DNA from: Gammaproteobacteria bacterium
Lineage (GTDB): Bacteria; Pseudomonadota; Gammaproteobacteria; GCA-001735895
Direction of reading: 5' to 3'
DNA: 35,524 bases
NCBI GenBank assembly: GCA_022340305.1
Contig: JAJDOF010000086.1
Coordinates: 1 to 35,524 of the forward strand
Shown here: piece by piece, positions 15,750 to 25,270 of the stretch
Position numbering within the stretch: position 1 is the first letter of the stretch
Layout of the letters: each line of letters starts with the position of its first letter
Made by a program: the position numbers and the translations under genes
Notes under the pieces: model-generated
Told to the model about the DNA's origin: nothing
Seen by the model: the letters and a program-made list of their open reading frames with translations, nothing else
The model's database searches: none

Positions 15750-16874
15750 TTAATGTCCGGTATGGAGTTTCTTTTCTAGATACAGCGAGTATCGAGCCAT
15801 CGAGAAGCAGGATACAAAGAAAAAGATCGCGACAAACACATAAATTTCCGTCGACAGCCCTTGCCACTTGGTATCTGCAAGCGATGCACGCCCCATGCCG
15901 AGCGGGTCGAACAGGCCGATGATAATGACCAGAGTGGTGTCTTTATACAGGCCGATGAAAGTATTCACGATCCCAGGAATCGAAATTTTCAACGCCTGCG
16001 GCAAAATAATCAAACGCATCGATTGCCAGTATTTCAATCCCATCGAGTCGGCCGCTTCGATCTGCCCCTTGGGTATGGCCTGCAAACCGCCCCTGATGAC
16101 CTCGGCAATATAGGCCGATGAAAACAGCGTGACCATGATCAATACGCGTAACAGCAGGTCAAAGGTCGTGCCCGGCGGCAGGAAGTAATTCAACATGGTC
16201 GAGGCGACAAACAGCAGCGTAATCAGCGGTACACCGCGAATGAACTCGATGAACGCGACACAGACCATCCGCAGTGCGGGCATGTGGGACTGCCGCCCCA
16301 GCGCCAGGGCGATACCGATCGGCAGAGAACCGACGATACCGGTGACACCGATAGTGAGGGTGAGCATGAAGCCGCCAAACTTGTCGGTGGGTACCGGGGT
16401 AAGGCCCATGCCACCGATCAGCAACCAGCAAATGATGACCGGCGCAGCTAACGAAAACCATAATCCTTGCTTGCGATTGGGGACATTGTCGAACAGTACC
16501 GGTATCAGTGCAGCGATCATCAGGACGAACGAAATATTGACCCGCCAGCGTTCTTCAGCTGGATAGAAACCGTACACGAAAATTTCGAAACGTTTGCCGA
16601 TGAAAGCCCAGCAGGCGCCGAGTTCATCGCCAGCTGCCTCGGCTATGGCGCGACAATCATCACGGGAATCGGCCGAAAATACCGCATCGAGAAACAGCCA
16701 GTTCAGCATTGGCGGGACAATGACGTAAAGCAGGTACAGCGTCAGAACCGTAATAACGATGTTGGACGTCGATGAAAACAGATTGTGACGAATCCAGCCG
16801 ATAACGCCGACTTCGGTGACTGGAGGCGGCAGGTCCGGGTGTTCGCCTACGACGTGAGATAGTTCAGTGCTCAT
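15750..16874 (-). CDS. aapM: General L-amino-acid ABC transporter permease AapM
   Basis: A 374-residue inner-membrane permease, long for the HisM family because of an extended N-terminal half with extra membrane segments and a periplasmic loop, as in AapM/BztC. The C-terminal half has the coupling-loop EAA motif in IEAADSMGLKYWQSMRLIILPQALK. FIEFIRGVPLITLLF and VNTFIGLYKDTTLVIIIGLFD are HisM-family blocks. The ATG at 16874 has GGAGAG about 8 bases upstream and lies 1 bp past the aapQ stop, so the two are translationally coupled and form the heterodimeric channel. Confidence 0.92.
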   Translation of the reverse strand: MSTELSHVVGEHPDLPPPVTEVGVIGWIRHNLFSSTSNIVITVLTLYLLYVIVPPMLNWLFLDAVFSADSRDDCRAIAEAAGDELGACWAFIGKRFEIFVYGFYPAEERWRVNISFVLMIAALIPVLFDNVPNRKQGLWFSLAAPVIICWLLIGGMGLTPVPTDKFGGFMLTLTIGVTGIVGSLPIGIALALGRQSHMPALRMVCVAFIEFIRGVPLITLLFVASTMLNYFLPPGTTFDLLLRVLIMVTLFSSAYIAEVIRGGLQAIPKGQIEAADSMGLKYWQSMRLIILPQALKISIPGIVNTFIGLYKDTTLVIIIGLFDPLGMGRASLADTKWQGLSTEIYVFVAIFFFVSCFSMARYSLYLEKKLHTGH

Positions 16875-16875
16875 G

Positions 16876-18069
16876 TTATCTCTCCACCAGTTTCATGCGT
16901 TTGTTATACCAGTTCATAAACGCCGATATCATCAGGGAAAACGCCAGGTATATGCCCAGGACGATGGTCATACATTCCATTTCGCGTCCCGTCTGATTCA
17001 ACGATATTCCACCGATGGTCGCGACGATATCCATGTAACCGATGGCAATCGCAAGCGACGAATTCTTGGTGATGTTGAGGTACTGACTGGAAAGCGGCGG
17101 AATGATAACGCGCAAGGCCTGCGGAATAATGATTAACTGCATGGTGCGACTGGGCTTGATGCCGAGGGCGAATGCCGCCTCGGTCTGACCGTGACTGATT
17201 GCCTGGATACCAGCACGAACGATCTCCGCAATAAAGGCAGCCGTATAAAGTGACAGTGCAATCCACAGGGCCACAAATTCCGGTCTTAGTACCAATCCGC
17301 CCTTGAAGTTAAAGCCCTGGAGCAGTGGATAATCCCAGCTCAGCGGCATACCGGCGAGAAAGAAAACAATGATCGGGAACAGCAGGATCGCGCCCAGGCT
17401 GATCCACAGGACGGGGTATATTTTACCGGTCGCGTCCTGGATTTTCTTGGCGTAACCTTTAAACCAGATGGTAAATGCAATGCCGATGACGAAGGCAATC
17501 AACACGGCCCACATGGCAGGTTCAAATAAGGGTTTCGGCGTATAAAAGCCGCGATTGGTGAGGAACAAGGTACCATCGAAGGCCATCATCGCGTTTTTCG
17601 GAACCGGCAGATTGTTCACGATAATGCCGTGAACCAATAAGATATGAAGCAACACCGGCACGTTGCGCACGTATTCGATGTAGACGTAGACGGTTCGATT
17701 GATCAGCCAGTTGCTGGACAGGCGTAACACACCCAGTAGAAAACCAACAATGGTCGAGAGAATAATTCCGGCGACGGCTACCAGCAGGGTATTCAATATA
17801 CCCACTACGGCAGCCTTCCAGTGCGGGCTGCGGGAGTCGTATTCGATCAGGGTCTGGTTGATATCGTAGTTCGATGCATCCCAGAGGAAGTCAAAGCTAT
17901 AGCCCTTGCCGATCGTTTCGAGGTTGGTGATGGCGTTGCTGACTATGAAAAAGAAAAAGGCGATGATCAGGGCCATGGTAATGACCTGTATCGTGACCGA
18001 ACGCAGTTCCTTGTCAAAAAACAGGCGATACAAAAGTGAGGTGTTGCCGGATGAAGTTTCTGCCGTCAT
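16876..18069 (-). CDS. aapQ: General L-amino-acid ABC transporter permease AapQ
   Basis: A 397-residue permease with about eight hydrophobic segments. Family blocks are YVEYVRNVPVLLHILL-like YIEYVRNVPVLLHIL, the EAA loop in QTEAAFALGIKPSRTMQLI, and SQYLNITKNSSLAIAIGYMD. I start at the ATG at 18069 (MTAETSSGNTS). The frame is open for 27 more codons, but that stretch translates the intercistronic hairpin (MKRRSYRPP...) and cannot be coding in other relatives. It is the first of the two permeases after aapJ. Confidence 0.92.
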   Translation of the reverse strand: MTAETSSGNTSLLYRLFFDKELRSVTIQVITMALIIAFFFFIVSNAITNLETIGKGYSFDFLWDASNYDINQTLIEYDSRSPHWKAAVVGILNTLLVAVAGIILSTIVGFLLGVLRLSSNWLINRTVYVYIEYVRNVPVLLHILLVHGIIVNNLPVPKNAMMAFDGTLFLTNRGFYTPKPLFEPAMWAVLIAFVIGIAFTIWFKGYAKKIQDATGKIYPVLWISLGAILLFPIIVFFLAGMPLSWDYPLLQGFNFKGGLVLRPEFVALWIALSLYTAAFIAEIVRAGIQAISHGQTEAAFALGIKPSRTMQLIIIPQALRVIIPPLSSQYLNITKNSSLAIAIGYMDIVATIGGISLNQTGREMECMTIVLGIYLAFSLMISAFMNWYNKRMKLVER

Positions 18070-18119
18070 TTTGAGTAGGTCCCCGAATATTGAGTCATCT
18101 CGTGTCGCCTTGATATATT

Positions 18120-18148
18120 GAAGCGGCGGTCTGTAAGACCGCCGCTTC
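18120..18148 (-). promoter_or_regulatory. Perfect intercistronic hairpin between aapJ and aapQ
   Basis: GAAGCGGCGGTCT (18120-18132), loop GTA, AGACCGCCGCTTC (18136-18148): a flawless 13-bp GC-rich stem 11 bp past the aapJ stop and about 50 bp before aapQ. No T-run follows on the minus strand. Such stems after a binding-protein gene typically protect the upstream mRNA or partly terminate, giving excess binding protein over permease. Confidence 0.75.
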
Positions 18149-18159
18149 ATTACTACGGT

Positions 18160-19185
18160 TTAACGAACCGGGGGTGAGTACAGGATACCGCCCTTGGTCC
18201 ACTGCGCGTTCAAGCCGCGTGCAAGACCCAGCGAGGTATTGACACCGATGTTACGCTCGAAAATCTCGCCGTAGTTGCCTACCGCAGAAATAGCGCGTAC
18301 CGCCCATTGCTTGTCGAGTCCGATCATCGAACCAAAATCGCCTTCGGTACCGACGATACGGTTGATATCCGGATTACTGCCGGCTTTACTGGCATGTTGT
18401 TTAACGTTGGCCTGGGTGATGCCCGCCTCTTCGGCCGCAATCAGAACATTCAGTACCCAACGGGTAACGTCGGCCCATTCATCGTCGCCCTGACGAACGG
18501 CTGGTCCGAGGGGTTCCTTGGAAATAATTTCCGGAAGGAGGATGTGCGCATTGGGGTGATCGAAGGTACTGCGGGTAGCCGCGAGGCCTGACGCGTCAGT
18601 GGTGTAAACGTCACAACGACCGGCGGTATAGTTGGTTTGCCCTTCTTCGTTGGTTTCAATCGTCACCGGCTCGTATTTCATGTTATTCGCACGAAAATAG
18701 TCGGCAAGATTCAACTCAGTTGTGGTACCGGTCTGGATGCAGACTGAAGCACCGTCAAGCTGCTTGGCGGAGGTTACGCCGAGTGCCTTGGGCACCATGA
18801 AGCCCTGGCCGTCGTAGTAGTTAACGCCGAGAAAAGTCAGTTTCAGGTCGACATCACGGCTCATGGTGATCGTAGTGTTGCGATACAGTATATCGCCTTC
18901 ACCCGAGTTCAATACGGTAAAACGGGTTTTACCGGTGGTCGGAACAAACTTGACCTTTTCCGGGCTACCCAGTACCGCGGCAGCAGTGGCACGACAAAAA
19001 TCGACGTCAAAACCTGCCCAACGACCGGAGTCATCGGGTGCGCCAAAACCGGCTACACCGGTCGTTACCACACAGTTAAGTTCGCCGCGGGCTTTTACGT
19101 CTTGAAGCGTACCTGCATTGGCGACACCTGATGTAGACGCAAGTGCAACTGCCGCAGATACTGCCAGCGTTTTAAAAAGTTTCAT
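18160..19185 (-). CDS. aapJ: General L-amino-acid periplasmic binding protein AapJ
   Basis: A 341-residue exported solute-binding protein of family 3. The signal peptide is MKLFKTLAVSAAVALASTSG with cleavage after VANA. The mature protein begins GTLQDVKARGELNCVVTTG, and FDVDFCRATAAAVLG and NTTITMSRD are Aap/BztA signatures. The C-terminal DKQWAVRAISAVGNYGEIFERNIG is also typical. It captures a broad range of L-amino acids and delivers them to AapQM. GGAGAGAG stands about 8 bases before the ATG. It is the first gene of the operon. Confidence 0.94.
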   Translation of the reverse strand: MKLFKTLAVSAAVALASTSGVANAGTLQDVKARGELNCVVTTGVAGFGAPDDSGRWAGFDVDFCRATAAAVLGSPEKVKFVPTTGKTRFTVLNSGEGDILYRNTTITMSRDVDLKLTFLGVNYYDGQGFMVPKALGVTSAKQLDGASVCIQTGTTTELNLADYFRANNMKYEPVTIETNEEGQTNYTAGRCDVYTTDASGLAATRSTFDHPNAHILLPEIISKEPLGPAVRQGDDEWADVTRWVLNVLIAAEEAGITQANVKQHASKAGSNPDINRIVGTEGDFGSMIGLDKQWAVRAISAVGNYGEIFERNIGVNTSLGLARGLNAQWTKGGILYSPPVR

Positions 19186-19274
19186 TGGTTACTCTCTCCA
19201 AATTGTTATTACTTGATGAATTGTCGGTGTGACTTTTTGGTGGGCTGATCACCCTTTTATTAAACCGTTCCGAC

Positions 19275-19293
19275 CAATAAAGGAGCTTTATTG
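19275..19293. promoter_or_regulatory. 8-bp perfect inverted repeat in the aap upstream region
   Basis: CAATAAAG-GAG-CTTTATTG, perfectly symmetrical, 90 bp upstream of the aapJ start within the 236-bp gap to the divergent acetyltransferase. It may be an operator or, on the minus strand, part of a small leader hairpin (GGAGC/GCTCC overlaps it). No clear -35/-10 pair or sigma54 site was found here. Confidence 0.4.
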
Positions 19294-19421
19294 TTTGCTC
19301 CGTGGCAGAAAAGTAACATAACCGAGGCGTCCAGCCAAGATATTGATCATTTACTTTAACCGCGTATATCATGATAAATACACCGCATCAGCAGCTAACT
19401 TCATGGATAAATGCAAAAAAG

Positions 19422-19907
19422 ATGATACGTAACCTCGTGGAATCGGATGCCGCCGCGGTTCTTGTTATCTACCAACAGGGGCTCGACAGCGGTGAAGCGT
19501 CCTTTGAAACCCGCGCCCCGGAATGGCGCGTCTGGAACAGGAAATATCTCCCGGTATGTCGATTGATCGCGCAACGGGATGACCAGGTTCTGGGTTGGGC
19601 GGCGCTCGCAGCGGTGTCGGCACGGGACTGTTACCGTGGCGTAGCCGAAGTCAGCGTCTACGTGGCCAGCGAACATCTTGGCAGGGGAATTGGCAACGAG
19701 CTGATGGCAGCCCTGGTAGCCGCTTCAGAGAATAACGGGATCTGGAGTCTCTATTCGTCAATTTTCCCGGAAAACAAGGCCACCCTGCGATTGCACCTGC
19801 GCCACGGATTCCGCGAGGTGGGTATTCGCGAACGCATCGCTCAACAGGGCGATCGCTGGCGCGATACCATGATCCTCGAACGTCGATCTACGGTGGTTGG
19901 CAATTGA
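19422..19907 (+). CDS. GNAT-family N-acetyltransferase, phosphinothricin-acetyltransferase-like
   Basis: A 161-residue GNAT enzyme related to Pat/Bar (MIRNLVESDAAAVLVIYQQG and SFETRAPEW at the N-terminus). The acetyl-CoA-binding motif A is VSVYVASEHLGRGIGNELM, and the region SIFPENKATLRLHLRHGF with GIRERIAQQGDRWRDTMIL is typical of the MnaT/PhnO-like Pat subgroup. Natural substrates of relatives are often methionine derivatives, but nothing here fixes it. Family alignment favours the ATG at 19422; an in-frame ATG at 19371 would add 17 residues. Neither has a strong ribosome site. It diverges from aapJ. Confidence 0.8.
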   Translation: MIRNLVESDAAAVLVIYQQGLDSGEASFETRAPEWRVWNRKYLPVCRLIAQRDDQVLGWAALAAVSARDCYRGVAEVSVYVASEHLGRGIGNELMAALVAASENNGIWSLYSSIFPENKATLRLHLRHGFREVGIRERIAQQGDRWRDTMILERRSTVVGN

Positions 19908-19943
19908 GTGCAGCAGCGCTGCCCTGCTCGAGACTAATGCAGG

Positions 19944-22253
19944 CTAGCTCAACTGGAATTCGAATCCACTGAAATCCTCAACGCTGCTGCCCAGATTGTC
20001 GAGCGGTTGCAGGTCGCCAAGGTAAAAACCCTGGGCGTAGTCGATGCCGATCGATTTAAGCCGGGTTAGCACCAGCTCATTGTCCATGTTTTCAGCGACC
20101 GTACGAATATTCAGCAAATGCGCCATCTGGTTGATTGCAGTTACCATCGTCAGGTCGACGTCATCGCTGCTGATATCGCGAATCAGCTGTCCTTCAATTT
20201 TGATGAAATCCAGCGGCAAATCCTTCAGTGCCGAGAAATTTGCCAGGCCACTGCCAAAATTGTCGATGGAAACCTCACAACCCATGTCATGCAGACGCTC
20301 GATCAGACGACTGGCATTTGCCAGGTTATGGCTAAAACTTGCCTCGGACATTTCAAAACAGACCTGCTCCGGATTGACCACCGAATTGCCAAACACCTGT
20401 AGCAGGTGCTCGACCAGTGATTCATCGGCGACCGAGGCGGATGACAGATTCAGACTCACCACCAGATCCGGATTTTGCATAAATACATGCGCGTAACCCC
20501 GCAGTACCCGATTGATCACCCAGCGATCTATCTTGGTTATCAAACCAAACCGCGATGCGGCAGGCAGGAAAGCGCCCGGTGTTATAACCTGGTTTTCTTC
20601 GTCCAGCATACGTAACAGGACTTCGACACGCCTGTGTAACAGGGTTTGATCGCAGTCGAGGGCGATTATCGGCTGGTACATTAGCAGGAAACGCTCCTCG
20701 GCAAGCGCGTTGTCGATATCCTTGCGCTGCAGCTTTTCTCCCGGCCGGCTGACCAGCGCAGCCTCGGCCTCGGTGTGGGTATAGGAACAGCCACGGCCGA
20801 GATCTTTTGCCTTGTAACAGGCCTGATCGGCATCGTGCATCAATTGCTTGCGCGACACCGTCTCGGCGCGAATCGGTACAATACCGATGCTGACGCCGAC
20901 CCGGTAAGTCTTCTGATCCCAGACAAACCGATACTCACGGACAGTATCGATCAGCATCTCGGCCACCTTGCCCGCCTTGGCGAGTGGGCAGTTTTCCAGC
21001 AACACGGCGAATTCGTCACCGCCGAGGCGCCCCAGCGTATCGCGCCCGCGCAGCTGTCCCGCGAGTAGCGACGATATTTGCTTCAGTAATTCATCACCGG
21101 CGACGTGGCCGGCGCTGTCGTTGACGATCTTGAACTGATCGAGGTCGAGGAACAGCAGTGCATGGGTGTTTTCGAAATCCTTGGCTGATTGCAGCGCCGA
21201 ATCCAGCCTTTGCTCGAACTCGACGCGGTTGGCCAGGCCGGTCAGCGGATCATGAGTAGCCTGGTGTGCCATCATTTTCTGCATGCGCCGTGAGGCGGAC
21301 ACATCCTTGAACACCAGCACCACGCCAATGCTATTGCCCTGCGCATCGATCATCGGCGCGGCGGTTCCCTGAATCGAGTAACGCTCCCCGCCGCGGGATA
21401 TCAGGACATTGTCGGTCTTCGGTGCAATCACCCGCTTTTCCGTCAGGCAGTGCTGCGCTGGATCGGGAATGACCTTCCCGGTCTGCTCGTCCTCGAGATG
21501 CAGCACGGCCTCCATCGACAGCCCCATGGCCTGGTGATAACGCCAGCCGGTCAGCGCTTCGGCGATTGGATTCATGTAGTCGATGCAGCCTTTGCTATCG
21601 GTGGTGATGACGCCATCGCCAATCGAATGCAAGGTGATCTGGGCGCGCTCTTTTTCCATCAAGGTCTCGCCTAGCGCCTGTATGCGTTCGAGCTCCGATG
21701 AGGCGCGCGCGACAAACAGTTTGATCATCTGTATATCGCTTTCCTCGGGATGCAGCGATGAGCGGTTCAGCCCGGCCAGTATCCCGATCTGGCGTCCCGA
21801 CGAATCCTGCAACTTGACGGCAAAAAAGCCGGACACCGGAAAGCGTTCGCGCAACAGGGAAGCATTCGGAAACAATTTACCTGCCGAATTTTCCATGTAC
21901 CAGAAACTGCCGCCTTCCCCGCAAAGGCTGTGTTGCAGGGAAAGCCGGTGATTCATGATGTAGCTGCCGTCACACCAGTAAGCCAGGCTTTGATACCCAT
22001 GGACTTCGTCGTCTATACAACTCGCCAGAAAGACGGCGTCAACCTTGAGGAACAGCGCCAGTTCCCTGACCAGCGCATAAAAATAGGTTTCACCCGTGGT
22101 ACCGACGGTCGCCTCGATCAAACCGTGCAGGCGACTGCGATCATCCGGCTCTGGCACGGAAGACTGGCGCGATGATTTTCCCTTCATCGAGTACCACACC
22201 AGCCCCGCAGCGGCGAGCGCGGATATGGCCGCGATAAAAATTGCTTCGGGCAT
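19944..22253 (-). CDS. Membrane-anchored GAF-PAS-GGDEF-EAL cyclic-di-GMP protein
   Basis: A 769-residue signalling protein. One N-terminal membrane helix (about 4-21) is followed by a GAF-like domain (about 40-190) and a PAS domain (about 205-320, with YMNPIAEALTGW). The GGDEF domain (about 330-490) has an intact GGDEF at 411-415 and the inhibitory RxxD at 402-405. The EAL domain (about 510-755) keeps the Asn602, Glu634, Lys685, Glu721 and Gln741 equivalents. However, EAL reads EVL (544-546) and the metal-binding Asp-Asp pair reads DN (664-665). Diguanylate cyclase activity is likely; phosphodiesterase activity is doubtful. It is monocistronic, convergent with the GNAT gene and divergent from ilvD. 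Confidence 0.88.
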   Translation of the reverse strand: MPEAIFIAAISALAAAGLVWYSMKGKSSRQSSVPEPDDRSRLHGLIEATVGTTGETYFYALVRELALFLKVDAVFLASCIDDEVHGYQSLAYWCDGSYIMNHRLSLQHSLCGEGGSFWYMENSAGKLFPNASLLRERFPVSGFFAVKLQDSSGRQIGILAGLNRSSLHPEESDIQMIKLFVARASSELERIQALGETLMEKERAQITLHSIGDGVITTDSKGCIDYMNPIAEALTGWRYHQAMGLSMEAVLHLEDEQTGKVIPDPAQHCLTEKRVIAPKTDNVLISRGGERYSIQGTAAPMIDAQGNSIGVVLVFKDVSASRRMQKMMAHQATHDPLTGLANRVEFEQRLDSALQSAKDFENTHALLFLDLDQFKIVNDSAGHVAGDELLKQISSLLAGQLRGRDTLGRLGGDEFAVLLENCPLAKAGKVAEMLIDTVREYRFVWDQKTYRVGVSIGIVPIRAETVSRKQLMHDADQACYKAKDLGRGCSYTHTEAEAALVSRPGEKLQRKDIDNALAEERFLLMYQPIIALDCDQTLLHRRVEVLLRMLDEENQVITPGAFLPAASRFGLITKIDRWVINRVLRGYAHVFMQNPDLVVSLNLSSASVADESLVEHLLQVFGNSVVNPEQVCFEMSEASFSHNLANASRLIERLHDMGCEVSIDNFGSGLANFSALKDLPLDFIKIEGQLIRDISSDDVDLTMVTAINQMAHLLNIRTVAENMDNELVLTRLKSIGIDYAQGFYLGDLQPLDNLGSSVEDFSGFEFQLS

Positions 22254-22398
22254 GATGAATCGTATCAGCTGCGAATAACATTCAAGTATAGGCGGAAATT
22301 CAATTTATGGGGCCTGGCTGAGGCATTTATTCGCTTGCATCGCTTTGCGGCATTGCCTACCCTAACGCGACTTATTCACTGCCGATTTCTGACTTCTC

Positions 22399-24111
22399 AT
22401 GGCCATAAAAAAGACTGCATCCGCCAAACCCAATCCCCGTAAATTCTCGTCACTGGTTGTCGACGGGGTCGAACGCGCCCCGAGCCGCTCGATGCTGCGC
22501 GCCGTCGGCTTCAATGATGCTGATTTCAAAAAACCGCAGGTCGGCATCGCTTCGACCTGGAGTATGGTGACGCCGTGCAATATGCACATCGATCAACTTG
22601 CCCTGAAGGCCGCCGAAGGCGCCAATGCGGCAGGTGGCAAGGCCGTGGTGTTCAACACCATCACCATCTCTGACGGTATTTCAATGGGTACCGAGGGCAT
22701 GAAGTATTCGCTGGTATCGCGCGAAGTCATCGCCGATTCGATCGAGGCAGTTGTCGGCTGCCAGGGTTTTGATGCGCTGGTGACCATCGGTGGCTGTGAC
22801 AAGAACATGCCGGCCTGTATGATGGGCATGGCCCGCCTCAATCGTCCCTCGGTTTTCGTCTACGGCGGCACCATCATGCCCGGTTGTCACAAGCAAAAAC
22901 CGACCGATGTAGTATCGGTGTTCGAAGCGGTCGGTGCCCAGGCGCAAAACAAAATCAGCAAGAAAGAGCTCAAGGATATCGAATGCACCGCGATACCCGG
23001 ACCCGGTTCCTGCGGTGGCATGTACACCGCCAACACCATGGCATCGGCGATCGAGGCGATGGGCATGAGCCTGCCCAACAGCTCGGCGCAGGCGGCGATT
23101 TCCAAAGACAAGACCGAAGATTGTATCGAGGCCGGCAAGGCGGCGATGCGCCTGCTCAAGGCCAACATCCGCCCCAGCGATATCATGACCAAAAAAGCGT
23201 TTGAAAATGCGATCACTATCGTCATTGCGCTCGGTGGTTCAACCAACGCGGTGCTGCACCTGCTCGCCATGGCATCGTCAATGGGGGTCAATCTCAAGCT
23301 CGACGACTTCACCCGCATCGGTAAGCGCGTGCCGGTACTCGCCGACCTGCGTCCGAGCGGACGCGCCATGATGTCGGAATTGATCGAGATCGGCGGAATC
23401 CAGCCATTGATGAAAATGCTCCTCGATGCCGGCCTGTTGCACGGTGACTGCCTGACAGTGACCGGCAAGACGCTGAAGCAGAACCTGGCAAAAGTTGAGC
23501 CCTATCCCGCCAGCCAGGATATCGTGCACGCGCTCAGCGACCCGATCAAAAAGGACAGTCACCTGGTCATTTTGCGCGGCAACCTGGCTCCCGAGGGTTC
23601 GGTCGCCAAAATTTCCGGCAAGGAAGGCCTGACCTTTACCGGCAGGGCGCGCGTGTTTGCCTCTGAAGAGCAGGCGTTGAAAAAGATCCTCGATGGTACG
23701 GTGAAAAAAGGCGATGTCATCGTGGTACGTTACGAGGGCCCGAAGGGTGGTCCCGGTATGCGTGAAATGCTGTCACCGACCTCGGCCATCATGGGCAAGG
23801 GTCTCGGCAAAGATGTCGCGTTTCTAACCGACGGCAGATTCTCCGGTGGTTCGCACGGTTTCGTGGTCGGCCACGTCACACCTGAAGCCGCCGTGGGCGG
23901 ACCGATTGCGCTGCTCAAAAACGGCGACACCATTACCATCGACGCCGAAAAACGGCAGGTCAATGTCGACCTGAGCGATGCCGAACTGAAGCGGCGCGCC
24001 AAAAACTGGAAAGCACCGAAACCTCGCTACAAGCGCGGCGTGCTGGCAAAGTACGCGCGCCTGGTGAGTTCCGCCTCCGCGGGTGCGGTGACCGATCTGC
24101 AGGACGACTGA
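22399..24111 (+). CDS. ilvD: Dihydroxy-acid dehydratase
   Basis: IlvD dehydrates 2,3-dihydroxy acids to the 2-keto precursors of valine and isoleucine. The product has 570 residues, the size of the shorter IlvD class (about 560-570) rather than the 610-residue enteric form. Fe-S and Mg-site motifs: [24 protein letters not shown] and [14 protein letters not shown], with [12 protein letters not shown] and the C-terminal [18 protein letters not shown]. All three cluster cysteine regions are intact. The ATG at 22399 has little upstream complementarity to 16S rRNA, and the first 14 residues are lysine/alanine-rich. It lies 13 bp before argE, so they are probably cotranscribed. Confidence 0.96.
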   Translation: MAIKKTASAKPNPRKFSSLVVDGVERAPSRSMLRAVGFNDADFKKPQVGIASTWSMVTPCNMHIDQLALKAAEGANAAGGKAVVFNTITISDGISMGTEGMKYSLVSREVIADSIEAVVGCQGFDALVTIGGCDKNMPACMMGMARLNRPSVFVYGGTIMPGCHKQKPTDVVSVFEAVGAQAQNKISKKELKDIECTAIPGPGSCGGMYTANTMASAIEAMGMSLPNSSAQAAISKDKTEDCIEAGKAAMRLLKANIRPSDIMTKKAFENAITIVIALGGSTNAVLHLLAMASSMGVNLKLDDFTRIGKRVPVLADLRPSGRAMMSELIEIGGIQPLMKMLLDAGLLHGDCLTVTGKTLKQNLAKVEPYPASQDIVHALSDPIKKDSHLVILRGNLAPEGSVAKISGKEGLTFTGRARVFASEEQALKKILDGTVKKGDVIVVRYEGPKGGPGMREMLSPTSAIMGKGLGKDVAFLTDGRFSGGSHGFVVGHVTPEAAVGGPIALLKNGDTITIDAEKRQVNVDLSDAELKRRAKNWKAPKPRYKRGVLAKYARLVSSASAGAVTDLQDD

Positions 24112-24124
24112 ACAAGAAACTACC

Positions 24125-25270
24125 ATGGCGACAGCAATACCCTCCAGCCGCGAAATGATTGCCGCGTTGATCGCAACGCCATCGGTCAGTTGCGTGCACG
24201 CCGATCTCGACATGAGTAACCGTGCCGTGATCGACAGGATTGCCGAGTGGAGCGAGGGCCTCGGGTTCGAAGTCGAAATACAGGCGGTCGACGAGGGCAA
24301 ATCCAATTTAATTGCGCGCGCCGGAAAAGGCAGCGATGGCCTGGTGCTGTCGGGACACACCGATACCGTGCCCTGCGATCCGACACTGTGGTCCAGCGAT
24401 CCATTTAGCGCCCGTGAAACCGATGATCGCATCTATGGCCTCGGCAGCTGTGACATGAAAAGCTTTCTCGCCCTGGCGTTGACCGCCAGCAGCGGTTTCG
24501 ATCTTGACAATCTCAAGCGCCCATTGACGCTGGTCGCCACCGCCGACGAAGAAACCACCATGAGCGGCGCCCGCCTGATTGCCGACAACGGCAACAAGCT
24601 CGGCCGCTTTTGTGTGATCGGCGAGCCCACCGGCCTGGCGCCGATTCGCCAGCACAAGGGCAACCTGACGATGTCGGTGGAATACCTGGGCCAGTCCGGC
24701 CACGCCAGCGATCCAGCGCTCGGCAACAATGCACTGGAGGGCATGTATCATTTGATGACCGCCCTGTTCGCCTACCGCGCGCGCATCGCCGGACAATACA
24801 ATGATCCCGCCTTTACCATTCCGACCCCGACCATGAATCTCGGCCATATCCACGGCGGCGACAACTCGAATCGCATCTGCGGCGCCTGCGAACTGCTGAT
24901 CGATATACGCTTTCTACCATCGATGAGCTATGCGGCCCTGCAATCCGATCTCGAACAGATGGCGGCCTCGGTGGCCACGACGCGCGGCCTGGAAGTGCAC
25001 ACGCAGACTTTCGGCGAAGGCCGGGCGATGGACACCGACGAGGCCAGCGAGCTCGCACAGTACCTGACCCATTTGACCGGCAAGCAAACCGGTAGCGTCG
25101 CCTTCGGTACCGAGGCGCCCTACTTCAACTCGATGCAGACCGAGACCATCGTCATCGGCCCGGGCTCCATCAAGCAGGCCCATCAGCCCGATGAATTTCT
25201 GCCGCTGGCGCAGATCGACCCGACTATCCACCTGCTCAGGAGCCTGATCGACCGCTTCTGCGTTTCGTGA
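24125..25270 (+). CDS. argE: Acetylornithine deacetylase (M20 family)
   Basis: A 381-residue metalloamidase that removes acetate from N-acetylornithine in arginine synthesis. Metal and catalytic motifs: LSGHTDTVP (His and Asp), GLGSCDMKSFLAL (bridging Asp), ADEETTMSGARL (catalytic Glu-Glu), and CVIGEPTGL. The dimerisation domain has GQSGHASDPALGNNALEGM, and a late metal His lies in IKQAHQPDEF. GACELLIDIRFLP and INGGDNSNRICG-like HIHGGDNSNRICG support ArgE over DapE. It starts 13 bp after ilvD and its TGA overlaps the GTG of pdxB. Confidence 0.9.
   Translation: MATAIPSSREMIAALIATPSVSCVHADLDMSNRAVIDRIAEWSEGLGFEVEIQAVDEGKSNLIARAGKGSDGLVLSGHTDTVPCDPTLWSSDPFSARETDDRIYGLGSCDMKSFLALALTASSGFDLDNLKRPLTLVATADEETTMSGARLIADNGNKLGRFCVIGEPTGLAPIRQHKGNLTMSVEYLGQSGHASDPALGNNALEGMYHLMTALFAYRARIAGQYNDPAFTIPTPTMNLGHIHGGDNSNRICGACELLIDIRFLPSMSYAALQSDLEQMAASVATTRGLEVHTQTFGEGRAMDTDEASELAQYLTHLTGKQTGSVAFGTEAPYFNSMQTETIVIGPGSIKQAHQPDEFLPLAQIDPTIHLLRSLIDRFCVS

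Noticed and set aside
14903-15922. A 339-codon open frame on the plus strand opposite aapP and the start of aapM's 3' end
   Set aside because: It is the complement of clearly conserved ATPase and permease sequence and its first part crosses the terminator stem. No domain is recognisable.
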